DNA of 64,000 nt from Brachypodium distachyon (lineage: Eukaryota; Streptophyta; Magnoliopsida; Poales; Poaceae), in assembly GCF_000005505.3 (NCBI RefSeq), contig NC_016135.3, positions 8,588,613 through 8,652,612 of the forward strand, written 5' to 3'. Under the pieces are notes generated by a model that was not told the origin of the DNA, did not search any database, and was given only the letters and a program-made list of their open reading frames with translations. The translations under genes were made by a program, and so were the position numbers. How positions within the stretch are numbered: the stretch's first letter is position 1; each line of letters begins with the position of its first letter. Below are positions 23,830 to 34,105 of this stretch, piece by piece.

Positions 23830-24629
23830 GCTCTCTTGCTACGCGATGGACGTTGGGTCTCATGGTCTGCACGGGCTGCTTTGCAGCAGCGATGAGGTTC
23901 ATGCATGTGCTGGTGCTGTGCCCTGCGTCTGCATGCACATTTTGAGTGTGCTAAGAACACACATGAAGGAAAAACGAGGATTGGCAAGTGCACATAAGAA
24001 AAAGTTGATTTGAAAACTTAAAAAGGTTTTGTAGTTCAAACCGTCTTTCCCATTCATAATCTGCTTATACTATTGGATCGTATCAACAAGGACTTCAAAA
24101 CAAGTTATAAAAACATTGTTGACGTGGCAACTTGATACAAAATAGGATGGCAACTTCATAGATTATTTGGATGGTTATTTTTAAGCCATAATTTTTTTGT
24201 CAACGTGGCAACCTGAAACAAAATAGGATGGCAACTTCATATATTCAACTAAAAATATTTTAAAATTTTAAATTTCCTACGGTATTCACCGCTGGCGCAT
24301 GCACATCTACATCTTCTACTAGCACGTGCATGCACTGACATCTTTCTACTAAACACATGCATGAAGTGGCCGGCATCGCACACAAGCTACATCTTCTAGA
24401 TGCTCGGTAGGCCTGTACGCACACAAAGGAACTAGCGAGACAGTCGCGCGTTAAGCCAACCCTTACAGTTTTATTTGATTTTCGTTCTGTTCGTAGCAGA
24501 TTTGGGCTTTTGGCCACAAGCAGAAAATCGAAACGAAAAATCTTAGAGAAAAAGGAAACAGAGGTCACCAAAAAAACAAGGCGATAATCACAGGATCAAG
24601 AACACAAAACAGAATCCAGATTCGGAATA
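23830..24629. other. Intergenic, no gene recognised; short local duplication
   Basis: The only clear structure is a duplicated motif ACAAAATAGGATGGCAACTTCATA (copies near 24117-24162 and 24199-24244). The small minus-strand ORF at 24571-24260 has no known domain. Confidence 0.5.
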
Positions 24630-24760
24630 ATCACATTTTGATACACATGGTGTGCAAGTTATACATCACATGCAACTCACGCTCACATCTCTCCGAGAAA
24701 AAAAATCCATGCTAAATTGCACATGATGAGCATGGTGTGCATGTTCACACCGATTTCGGC
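24630..24760. repeat. Isolated member of the 'GTGTGCAAGT' repeat family
   Basis: ATGGTGTGCAAGTTATAC, then CTCTCCGAGAAAAAAAATCC and GCTAAATTGCACATGATG, closely resemble the units of the array at 27925-29345. The family thus occurs on both sides of the 25.5-27.8 kb unit. Confidence 0.6.
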
Positions 24761-25489
24761 GTCACATTTTAAATAATATGGTAATTACATGAACATATAT
24801 TTTTTTAGACGGCAAACTCTGTCTAATACAAAATAAAATATCGGCAAATAATTATGTGTATCAGCCAAGTAAATGAGCAAATATTAGGACATGTGCCCCT
24901 AGTTGCGGCGGTTCCTAATGATGACTTAAGTCGTCAAGTAAGGCACAAATATTTCTGAAGTATTAGACTATGGAACAATGTTTGACATCATCCCGGCGAT
25001 CTCACAAAGTAATATAATCACGTCATAATGGACATAACACGATGATTATATGAAATACAATATTTTGGGTTACACGCAAATAGATGTTAAGCCATGATTA
25101 ATTAAATATAAAAAAAATCGATTGCACGTATATGCCGCAAATACCCTGGACGTGCATGCTACATATGTTAATTAGCATAGTAAACTTGATTAACAATTAG
25201 GCCCATGCATGCACAAGCAAGGCCCACATATACACGTGTTACAAAGAAAAGCTCGTGCATCAGCTGCTAACAATAGAATCGAAAGTCAAAGCAGCAACAA
25301 GGGAAAGGAAATTATTAACATAATTAATTAAAAGGAGATCGTGTCCCAAATGCTAGCGCATATGACTTGGTCCATTGCTAGGACACTTGGAGCCTGCTTC
25401 AAGTTTGCAACGGCCAACACCCACGTCCACGCACGAACTCACGACTACCTGAAATAGTCTCGATCCTATACGTGAAGAGCACCACTATC
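24761..25489. other. AT-rich intergenic DNA
   Basis: I see no ORF with a known domain, no clear terminal repeats and no RNA gene in this stretch. Confidence 0.5.
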
Positions 25490-26024
25490 CTAGTTTCCTC
25501 TATAAATAGGACACCAGCGGTCAGGCTCAAGGGGGACGAGAAATCGATAAAACTCTGCTGCTCTCCAACGCCGGCAGAAATCCATCGAGAGCGAAAACGT
25601 TGCTGCCGCGGCTCCTTCATCTACCACCATCATATCGCCCATCCACACATACGCAGGCGCTGCTGCTCCAGAGCGCGCCAGAGCGCTGCCGTGAAAGCTT
25701 CTCCACACGGAAGCTACTCCACGCCGCAGCAACCGCTCGATCGTCGTCGGCCACATACGCCGCCGCCGGCCGCTCATCTCCAGGGTCGTACGCTCATCCT
25801 CGACCACCCGTCCGTCGTCAACATGGTACACCGCAGGCCGCTCGTCAACCACGACATCGTCTAAGCCGCAGCCTGCCGTTCAACATCTACACCACCATAA
25901 GTACGTAGCTGCTGCTCTTCTCCTAGGCGTCGGCAGCTGATCATCTTCACGTACAGGTGAGAAGATATTTGGAGGCAAAGGTGATTCATGGTGGTCTACT
26001 CCCTCCCTTCGTATTTTTCATAAT

Positions 26025-26475
26025 GATGGCATATTTGGCACTTGGCATGGGCATATTGTCACATGCCAAGTAGCCTCTCACGATAGGATCAAGAATTATG
26101 CTCTTGATTTGGGCATATTGTCACAAATCAGGTTGCTTATTCTTAGGGTTTTTTCATAAGTTGTTACATATTTGGCTCTTGACTTGGGCACATTGTCACG
26201 AGTAAAGAAACACCTCTCGTAGGACCCGGAATTACGTTCAGTTTAGCCTCATATCTCTAAATTGAATAGGTAATTTTCACATGTTGCATCATCCCTATAA
26301 ATTGTTATAAACTTTCTACATGCTCTTGATCATGCTGCGCGCGTGGACATAGTGTCACACACTGCTAGCATCAATACAAATGAATTGTACTACACGTGGG
26401 CATATTGTCACATGGTGTTAGTATTAATATAAATGAAATATGCTACGTGTGGGCACATTGTCACACGACGTTAGC
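26025..26475. repeat. Degenerate repeats built on GGGCATATTGTCACA
   Basis: About six copies of [GT]GGGCA[CT]ATTGTCACA occur with variable spacing. The last three also share TTAG(C/T)AT(C/T)AATA(C/T)AA(A/C)TGAA, so the longer unit is about 60 bp. Confidence 0.65.
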
Positions 26476-26589
26476 ATTAATACAACTGAAACTAAACTAT
26501 ATATAAAAAAACCTCATCTAAATATGTTGACTAATTTTTGGTTGCACATTCATTTAAGGCTTTACAAAACCAGTCTAACGTGCCATGAG

Positions 26590-27035
26590 ATATTCCTATA
26601 TATATTAAAATTGATCCATACACCCTCTTCATATCGGTGTATGCATCCGTCTCATATAGATTATATTGAACCATGCGCCCTCTTTATATAGGTTGTATGC
26701 ATCTATTTTATATAGATTAAAATTAAACTATGCACCCTCTCCGTATAGGTGTATGTATCAGCAAAGAGCCATGTTATAATATAATCTCATATAGATTAGA
26801 ATCAAACCGTGCACCCTCTTTATATAGGTGTATATCTGCATCTGCAAAGAACAAATGTCAGAACATAATCTCATATAGATTAAAATCAAACCATGCACTC
26901 CCTTCATAGGTGTATGCATCTGCAAGAACCAATATACAAATGCATGTAGGCTAACTTACATGTCATAATATAATCATATAAAGATTAAAATCACACCATG
27001 TGCTCCTCTCATATAGGTGCATGATCATAGTCTAT
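26590..27035. repeat. Degenerate repeats built on CATGCACCCTC...ATAGGTGTATG
   Basis: Six or seven copies of a 60-120-bp unit contain TATAGATTAAAAT, CATGCACCCTC and ATAGGTGTATGCATC, with strong decay between copies. Confidence 0.65.
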
Positions 27036-28571
27036 ATTATTTGCACTAAGACTCAATGTAGTGCATCACTAAATTTCATATAAAATCACCATACAAATAG
27101 TGAACGATACATATATGCTGGTTAGTTGGTAGTAACACGCATGCTTTGGTTCTATATTTATGAACCTTTGTTTCTAGAATAAAATCGATATACATAGTAT
27201 GGTTCACATGCATATATGTGACACTATCAAATAAATTATACATCCATGCATGCGCATATAAAACACACGCATGGTCCCATGGCACATATGCAAAAGTACT
27301 TTGGATGCTATTTTAGCTAGCTGATTAGCCAATTAAATAAATTATCTATGTTACAAACTGATTAGAATACTCATTATATAATCAAAGTCTATAATGGTTA
27401 ATCAACTAAAATGATCTAGAACCCATACATGCATACTATATGTATACATCACGTACTACCAATACTAGTACAAATGATATAAAATAGAATATGACAAGCT
27501 GAACATGGCATCCATATGAACAAATCATAGTTACTATGCTACTCATATATTAGTATAGATAAATCTGGAGCATGATTATCGTGTGACTCATAAATAAATT
27601 TGAAGCTTCTTTGAGCACGCCGACGCCGACGACAGCGACGAGGAGTTTTATTTTCATAGTTTTAGATACTCATGTGTTGTAATGTCATGTAATAGTTATG
27701 TTGGAATTTCTTAATCAGGGGTTTTCTCTTTGGAGATGTAATTAACAGAATTTTTATGTAAATGTAAGAGTTCTGGAAATAAAGAGCCTGCAATGTTTGA
27801 TCCCTTATTTATTTCGCGCATTTACGCAATTAATTTATACTATCTATCTCTATGACGTGGACGCGTATCCCCCCCCCCACCCCCAATTTTCCCGTCATCA
27901 GTGCAAGTCATCTCCAACAAAAGACCTAAAAAATCATTTGGTAAATTGCACATTTTGATGCATGGGCTGCAACTCGTCAACTCTCCGACAAGAAAATCCT
28001 ACTAACTTGCACAACCAAACACATGATGTGCAAGTCCTTAGCCAAAACTCAAAAACTCCACGTTGTGAGTTTAAATGTGCAGCTCAACTCTCTAACTTGC
28101 ACATTTGGGGCGCGGTGTGCAAGTCAACTCTCCTAAAAAAACACCTAAAAAAATCCTTTGCTAAATTGCATATTTTGATGCATGGAGTGTAACTTGTCAA
28201 CTCGCCCGACAAAAAGAAAACCTTACTAACTTGCACACCCAAACACATGATGTGCAAGTCCTTAGCGAAAGCTCAAAAATTAAATGTCATGAGTTTACGT
28301 GTACAGCTCGACTCTCTAAGTTGCAGATGATGAGGCATGGTGTGCAAGTGAGCTCTTCAACAAAAAGACCAAAAAAAATCCTTTGATAAATTGCACATGT
28401 TGGGGCACAGTGTGCAACTCGTCGACTCTCCCACAAAAAAAAACCCTACTAACTTGCACAACAAAAAACATGATGTGCAGGTCCTTAGCGAAAACTCAAA
28501 AAATTCACGTCGTGAGTTTACATGTCCAGCTCGACTCTGTAACTTGCACATTTTTTGGCACGGTGTGCAAC

Positions 28572-28667
28572 TCATAAACTCTCTGACAAAACAAAGCCCT
28601 ACTAACTTGGACAACCAAAAACTCAAAAATTGCACGTCATGAGTTTAAATGTGCATCTTGACTCTCT
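28572..28667. repeat. 96-bp direct repeat, left flank of LINE
   Basis: This segment (from TCATAAACTCTCTGAC to GACTCTCT) recurs at 29231-29326 with about five mismatches by eye. Both copies share the same internal deletion relative to other array units. Confidence 0.8.
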
Positions 28668-29230
28668 TTTTTTTTTGCGGGTGAAAAGGGATATATTAAG
28701 AATTAAGAAGTACAATCTTGGAGAACCACGTCCATCACAGGCGATGGACCGGAACCCTGCCACACGACCGTGCGCCTCTCCATGCAAGCGATATTCGCAA
28801 GCGCATGACTAGCACGATTCTGACTTCTATCCCCTTTCACAAAAGAAAACGGCTGCCCTTGTAACACCAATAACCTAATTTCATCGATTAAAAAGGCAAA
28901 TCTAGACCAGTCTTTCCCCTTGCCCGTGCCAGCAGCCACAACTGCCTTGGCAGTCAGTTTCGACAAGAACTGGAAGCTGCGACGACCATTGGAGTGCCAG
29001 AGCAATGCCCTCCATGCATGCACACGGTTCAGCTTCAAGTGGATCAATGCAGTGATCCAACGAGCGGCAGGCCGAGAAGATGACTGCACCAAGCTCATCC
29101 CTGAGGATCATACCAGCACCTGCAGACTTCGTCTCCACCGGGAAGGAGCCATCAATATTTAGCTTAGACCAGCCGGCTGGAGGTTTAACCCAGCTCTTCA
29201 TAGCAGTAGGGGATGGCGGGACATGGCGAG
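28668..29230 (-). mobile_element. 5'-truncated L1-type LINE with C-terminal RNase H
   Basis: A T-tract at 28668-28677 is the poly(A) tail of a minus-strand LINE. Upstream of it on the minus strand lies the end of ORF2: an RNase H domain starting PPAGWSKLNIDGSF, with EAEPCACMEG and LVETDC. A frameshift near 28960 breaks it, and it resumes FAFLIDEIRLL, then NRASHALANIAC. It is flanked by the 96-bp direct repeats 28572-28667 and 29231-29326. Confidence 0.85.
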
Positions 29231-29345
29231 TCATAAACTCTCTGACAAAAGAAAACCCTACTAACTTGTACAACCAAAAACCCAAAAATTGCACGTCATG
29301 AGTTTAAATGTGCAGCTTGACTCTCTAACCTGCACAATTTGTATG

Positions 29346-30250
29346 CGGTGTGGAACTCGTCAACTCTCCGACAAATAAAACACAATTGAATGAAACAAGT
29401 CAGGCACTTCGTATGCAACTTCTTGCAGGCCTGCGCAAACAACCAAGAAAAAAAAACTGAATATATAAAAACAAAAAAGGAGGAGAAACACAAGATTGAA
29501 CTGCAGCTCACTGGAATAAGAAGGTGAGAAACTAACCAGAAAATATTTAGGCATGCTCCCTCCATCTTCCATGCATACGACCTCTGCAAGTAGCATCAGC
29601 ACAGCAAGCAGCAGCCGGCATTGACAAGCAGCAGTAGCCCAGGCCCCAGCAAGCAGCACAACAGCAACAGCAAGCGAGATTGACAACGGCCGACAGGAGA
29701 CGCGCACGTGCGATCGATCCTAGTTAACGAAATGTATGCAAGATCAGCAACCGCGCACGCGAGGAGCCTGCGAACAAAACACAAGCCCACGACTCTACAG
29801 AACAACGCGGCCCAACACACATAGGCCATCCGAAACAAAAACAAAGTAAAATAGACCCGCGTTAATATCCGCGCAAATTGGACAGATGGATGGCCCATCT
29901 ACCTCGACCGAGAAATAGTTATTTCTTCGACGACTGATCAATAGCAAATTCGGACTGATAACGTGACTAATGCTGACAAACAAAAAGAGATATTACTATC
30001 AAGGTCAAGCAACATGCCATTAGTTTTTAGTTAGGCTAATTTTTTGAAACGGGTAGTTAGGCTAATTTGAAGTAAATGGCTTCGACAGTTCTAGATCCAT
30101 GAATGTACTGGCTTTTTGTTCCCCTAGAATCATGATCCGCTGCTGTTCCAAACTGCATGCTTAGAAAAAACTAAATGCGCGCGATTGGGAAGAACCGCCA
30201 ATTCAACTCCAAAAGAGATCGCCCGCTGTAATCTCGACTGACGGACCGAT
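29346..30250. other. Intergenic, no gene recognised
   Basis: Minus-strand ORFs at 29707-29360 and 29898-29596 have hydrophobic stretches but no recognisable domain, start context or promoter. I treat them as chance ORFs. Confidence 0.5.
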
Positions 30251-31140
30251 AGTTTTTTTTGGATCAAAGGGGCTGCCCCCAGTTTCATTAAAGAAAATCA
30301 TAATGTCTTTTACATAATTAGGATAAAACAATCATAGGCTTCAAAGCACCAGCCCTACAGGCCAGCACATTCAAATGCCTAACACACTGCCTTACACTTA
30401 GGTTCAACGCAACAGAGAACCGAAAACAATACCTAACACCTGTAACGTTTCATCACCGCCACAACATCCATATCTCCAATGCCAAATTTTCCAGCCGCTC
30501 ACAACATCAACCTCTGAGCAAATGGCACCCAGCCTCGCGATCGCCAGGAGGACTTCAGCCATGACTCGCGACAACCAACGAGCACCTGAGCAGCACCTCC
30601 CGAGTATCGGATCTCAGTAACCCAGCTGAGAGATCAATCATCGAACAGACTGTAAAGTGTAAACACACGGCAGATGGATTAAGTGGCATTTGGTTTTGAA
30701 AACAAGTATTATTCTTAGTTTTCCAAAGAACCCAAATGGCAGCAGCAAACCCAACTACAACTAGATCTTTCTTATCAAATTATAACAGCCAAACAGTCAA
30801 ACACTTCCTGAACACTTCAGGGCATATTAGAAAAGATAAACTAACTTGAACCAGCCTTCAAACATACTTAGCCAGAGAACAAGAGAACAAAGGATGAACA
30901 AAAGATTCTTTTCTAGAGAAGAAAAAGACAATTCACATCCCCTTCCCAGCCCCTAGTTTAAAGCACATTTGTAGTGAAAATGATTCCCCTGCTAACAACC
31001 ACTGGAATATCTTCAATTTCAAAGGAACATTAATTCTTCGAGGAAATTTAAAAGGATAAGCCAGCTGAGATCGTTTCAACAATCTATAAAGAGAACCTAC
31101 CATAAACCGCCCTTTGGCCTCAAGTTTCCAACATAATTTG
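30251..31140 (-). mobile_element. Decayed LINE 3' end (zf-RVT region)
   Basis: AGTTTTTTTTGGATCAAAGGGGCTG at 30251 is, on the minus strand, the classic grass LINE tail ending in poly(A). Further upstream the minus strand encodes fragments of the zinc-binding RT-associated region (INVPLKLKIFQWLLAGE) and AAIWVLWKT, broken by stops. Confidence 0.7.
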
Positions 31141-31837
31141 TTTTTCGTTCATTCAGACTAAACAAATAACAGAGTATTGATAGAGAAAGCTTTTGTTTGC
31201 TTAATTGCGTACACGGTACACCTACCAGCGGCAGCGGCATTTCCTGGTCGTGTTTTAACTCGTGCTTTTGACCTTACTGGCATACTACTCCAGTTTTGGT
31301 GCACCAAACACACAGGGGCAGCTGAGAGAGACCAACAAGAAGCCGGGGTCAAAAAAATTGGCCCGCTTCCAACGAACTCTGCACATTTTCGTGATAAACT
31401 GTGTTCGAATCGAAGGAGTTCAGCATGGGTGTTTGAAGCAAACTAGACGTGCATGAAGACCAAGGTAAATTACACGACGAATAGCTGCCGATTGAAGGCT
31501 GTTCTTTGACATGGAAACAATTTAAGACCAGAAATAAGCACACTGACAAGTTTCTTCTGAAAAGTTCCATAAAAAAAAATTCACCCAAAATGATGTTTTC
31601 TTGAATAGCCACTCATGAGACGTGATTAGAATGAGACCTTTCTTGCATGTTTTCTTGATCCGTACTATAATAAAAGAATGATCCTATACCTCTCTGCAAC
31701 AAATTAGAGGCAAAAACAAAGAAAAAGAAAACAGAGCGCGCGCCCTTTCATCTTTACATCTTCCGAATGAACCAAAGAATTGTCAGGAATTGATGCTAGC
31801 TGTACATCATGTTGCACGCCACATATCTGCTGATCAA
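31141..31837. other. Intergenic 3' flank of the first peptide gene
   Basis: No coding feature is supported. On the minus strand this is the downstream region of the peptide gene at 31838-32029. Confidence 0.5.
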
Positions 31838-32029
31838 TTAGCAGCAGTGCGTGGGAGGATTTGACCCTGATTTCAAGTCGCCGAGCATCTCCATCACCAT
31901 CCCGATCCCGTCCTCCAGCCAGCCGTCTCCCTTCAACGTCCTCGCCGAGACGGCCATAACGTTCAAGATCTGCACCAAGAACACGGACAGCAACACCATC
32001 CTGATCATCGTCATCGCGGTCGCCGCCAT
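31838..32029 (-). CDS. Small secreted Cys-Cys-tailed peptide, copy 1 (63 aa)
   Basis: The intronless precursor starts MAATAMTMIRM, has a hydrophobic signal peptide to about residue 29 (VMAVSA) and a predicted cleavage before RTLKG. The mature part of about 34 residues contains DGWLEDGIGM and ends SGSNPPTHCC. It is the only copy on the minus strand and the most diverged: RT instead of RP, W-L-E for W-M-E, loss of the residues between L and GW, and T for G before HCC. The start is supported by a TATA box 140 bp upstream and by the same MAAT start in copies 2 and 3. It is likely exported by the secretory pathway. Family function unknown; the architecture suggests a signalling or defence peptide. 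Confidence 0.82.
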   Translation of the reverse strand: MAATAMTMIRMVLLSVFLVQILNVMAVSARTLKGDGWLEDGIGMVMEMLGDLKSGSNPPTHCC

Positions 32030-32166
32030 CTCGCTTCTTAGGCTTCTATATAGCAGTATTGCAGTGCAGGCAGGAGAGATGACAGATTGCCTTGTTTCCG
32101 TTTCGAGTTTCCGTTGTTCAGCAGGTGAGATATGGAGATGGACAGGTTTGCATGGTGTGGATCTTG

Positions 32167-32176
32167 GTTTATATAG
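32167..32176 (-). promoter_or_regulatory. TATA box of peptide copy 1
   Basis: CTATATAAAC on the minus strand, about 140 bp before the start codon; the identical decamer precedes copies 3 and 4 at similar distance. Confidence 0.75.
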
Positions 32177-32340
32177 TTGACGAGATGGGGTTAGGTGCCA
32201 TGTTGTAGTAGGTTCACATATGCATGCGCATACGTGTGTTGCTTTCCCCTGTAGAATCGGTCATTGCTTCCGCCGAGTAGTCTCCTCCGCCCCCGGCCTC
32301 ACCTCGTATTTTTCGTGCTGGCCGGACATTGTCCAACCCT

Positions 32341-32346
32341 TTGACC
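32341..32346 (+). promoter_or_regulatory. W-box TTGACC upstream of peptide copy 1
   Basis: This WRKY-type TTGACC lies about 312 bp from the start codon, with a TTGACA a few bases on. A single site can occur by chance. Confidence 0.4.
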
Positions 32347-32532
32347 TTTTGACAGAGACGTGAAAACTGATCAGTACCGTTGATTCGATCCCCAAATAAA
32401 ACAGCAGCCAAGGATCAACTTTCTGTTACCTATGGTCAGCCTTTCTCATGCAGTAAGTATACGTCATCAGTTACTTGGATCAATCCATGGCACGAGCAGA
32501 ACCCAATTTTATAAGGCCTTTTCTACTGTACC

Positions 32533-32562
32533 TAATACTCCGTTAGACTTAACGGAGTATTA
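32533..32562. repeat. 13-bp perfect hairpin followed by 21-bp direct repeat
   Basis: TAATACTCCGTTA (32533-32545) pairs with TAACGGAGTATTA (32550-32562) across a 4-base loop. The motif CGGAGTATTAGGGATGGACAT then occurs twice in a row (from 32553 and 32574). The structure marks the left edge of the GC-rich block. Confidence 0.8.
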
Positions 32563-33250
32563 GGGATGGACATACGGAGTATTAGGGATGGACATTCTGG
32601 ACTTTGCACATATCCTGGTTACGTGCCTACGCCATCAATCTTCTCCAAGCCGACGCCCCGCCCTCCTTCCCGCACGCAGCCCGCTAGCATCTTCGAAGGG
32701 AGCCGCCGTCAACCTACCGCCGACCTCCTCGAAGCGCGCCGCCTCCGTCACGCGGCCGCCGGCCTCCTCGAAGCTCGCCGGCGAGCCACCGGCCTCCTTG
32801 CTGCGTGCGGCCGCCTCCGTTCTGTGGCCGCCGGCCTCCACGAAGCGCGCCGCCGCCGGTCTCCTTGTGGCGCACCACCGCCTCCGTCGCGCGGCCTCCG
32901 GCCATCTCGAAGCCCGCCGCCGCCGGCTTCCTTGCTGCGCGCGGCCGCCGCTCTCCTTGCGGCGCACCACCGCCTCCGTCGCGCGGCCTCCGGCCATCTC
33001 GAAGGCCGCCGCCGCCGGCTTCCTTGCTGCGCACGGCCGCCTCCCTCGCCCGGCCGCCGATCTCCTTGAAGCGCGCCCCCGCCACCGGCCTCGCTCCGGT
33101 GAGATCCGGAATGCCGGAGACGGAGAAGAGAATGGGAAAAGTCTCGAAACTGCAGCAAACTTTTTAGACGTATTTTTCAGATATTCTATAAAGTTAAATT
33201 ACATATTTACCATTGCTTTTTCAATACTCCACTGTACTCCGTCTATCTAA
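32563..33250. other. GC-rich duplicated block of unknown origin, possibly a TE-captured segment
   Basis: The core (about 32640-33110) is a mosaic of CGCGGCCTCCGGCCATCTCGAAG-like units, one with an exact 92-bp period (32881 and 32973). It encodes Arg/Pro/Ala-rich ORFs on both strands with no domain. It is edged by GGAGTATTA-type sequence on the left (32533-32590) and AATACTCC...GGAGTATT on the right (33222-33270). This suggests a non-autonomous transposon with decayed inverted ends, but a target duplication was not found. Confidence 0.45.
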
Positions 33251-33500
33251 ATTGGAGTATTAAGGAGTATTGGCTAATCTGAACCCTTAGATTAAAAAAT
33301 GAACGGCTTATATTAATTTAGGTGTACCAAGAAGAGCTCTTTTATAAACAAGACACGTCTGGTCCAGTACAAAAGATATTTCTTGACTAAGTAGTACTTC
33401 CTGATATTAAAAAAGGCGCACGACACATGCTTATATGCAACTTTCCTTGCCTCCTCCTTTTCACGACCAGGACCGACGCTGCATGTATACGACGAATTTC
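33251..33500. other. Upstream flank of peptide copy 2, no gene
   Basis: AT-rich DNA with no supported coding sequence. Confidence 0.5.
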
Positions 33501-33509
33501 ACATTCTCG

Positions 33510-33545
33510 TTGACCAAATAATAGTCGTTGTTCTTGCGTTTGACC
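33510..33545 (+). promoter_or_regulatory. Paired W-boxes upstream of peptide copy 2
   Basis: TTGACC at 33510-33515 and 33540-33545. The whole segment (TTTCACATTCTCGTTGACCA, then GTTTGACCTGAAA) is conserved upstream of copy 3 (37775-37809); copy 4 keeps the second site. WRKY factors bind such boxes, so stress or elicitor induction is a reasonable inference. Confidence 0.6.
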
Positions 33546-33702
33546 TGAAATATTGAAGAATTCAGTATTCAAAAGAATGCATTCCCTTACGTTAATGCAG
33601 GTTTCTGCGACTCTTCCTCTGCTTCTGCTGCTACCACCGTGCCGTCCATGGTTGTGGTACCAAGCGCAGCTATCCTAACTACGGAGTACTAGTAGTTTGT
33701 TT

Positions 33703-33868
33703 GTCGAACAAGCCGGAACGGTTCAAAACGTAGGTGCGTAGACACGTAGTGAAGTGTACTACGATCGGCCGATGGATTCAGTCCTCAAAACCCCGCGTAG
33801 GAGACCAAAAGCAGAGTGTTGGAAAATTTACGGAGCAAGAACTTGAACGAGTCTCGCACCAATGGTCC
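33703..33868 (+). promoter_or_regulatory. Conserved upstream blocks of peptide copy 2
   Basis: Three blocks are shared with the paralogues: GTCGAACAAGC-x-GGAACGGTTCA (33703-33727), GGAGACCAAAAGC (about 33799-33812) and GAACTTGAACGAGTCT-x-GCA (33839-33868). They occur in the same order upstream of copies 3 and 4, so they were either duplicated with the gene or kept by selection. Confidence 0.6.
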
Positions 33869-34105
33869 GGTCTTCACGGACGTTTGAATCGCACACACCA
33901 AGGAGGCTAGACACATCCTTGCATGCATGTAAACGAGCTCGGACAGCAAGCTTTCCGACTCCATACGAACCTGATCAGCCTAGCTAGCTAACTGCCTAGG
34001 CACAAAAGCCAACTTGACGCTCGATCGATCATTATCTGTTTCTTTCTCTGTCGTCCTGCCTCTCTCTAGATCTCAATCTGCTGTCTGCCCCCAGTTAAGT
34101 CGACA

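Larger units (their letters stand above)
25490..27800 (+). other. Possible non-coding transcription unit or LTR-like element
   Basis: A TATA box (CTATAAATAGG, 25500-25510) is followed by a GC-rich leader of about 350 bp, two sets of degenerate repeats, and an AATAAA at about 27778 after a T-rich tail. The short ORFs (25472-25864, 25600-25908) show no known domain. The layout resembles either a long non-coding RNA gene or a decayed LTR element, but I could not find paired ends or a target duplication. Confidence 0.3.
27925..29345. repeat. Diverged satellite-like array with inserted LINE
   Basis: Repeated motifs are TTGCACATTTTGATGCATGG, GTGCAACTCGTCAACTCTC, CTTGCACAACCAAA and CATGATGTGCAAGTCCTTAG. 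Units are roughly 180-190 bp with frequent indels. A truncated LINE interrupts the array at 28668-29230. Reported ORFs in the array are accidental. Confidence 0.75.

Noticed and set aside
25472..25908. Protein-coding gene just downstream of the TATA box at 25500
   Set aside because: Two overlapping ORFs in different frames plus an antisense one, biased composition, no domain or signal peptide.
29360..29707. 115-codon minus-strand ORF with hydrophobic stretches, possible membrane protein
   Set aside because: Poor composition, no homologous feature, no promoter, and overlapping ORFs in another frame.
32566..33250. Long plus-strand ORFs (167 and 220 codons) in the GC-rich block
   Set aside because: Arg/Pro/Ala-rich in all frames and both strands, with no start context, domain or promoter.
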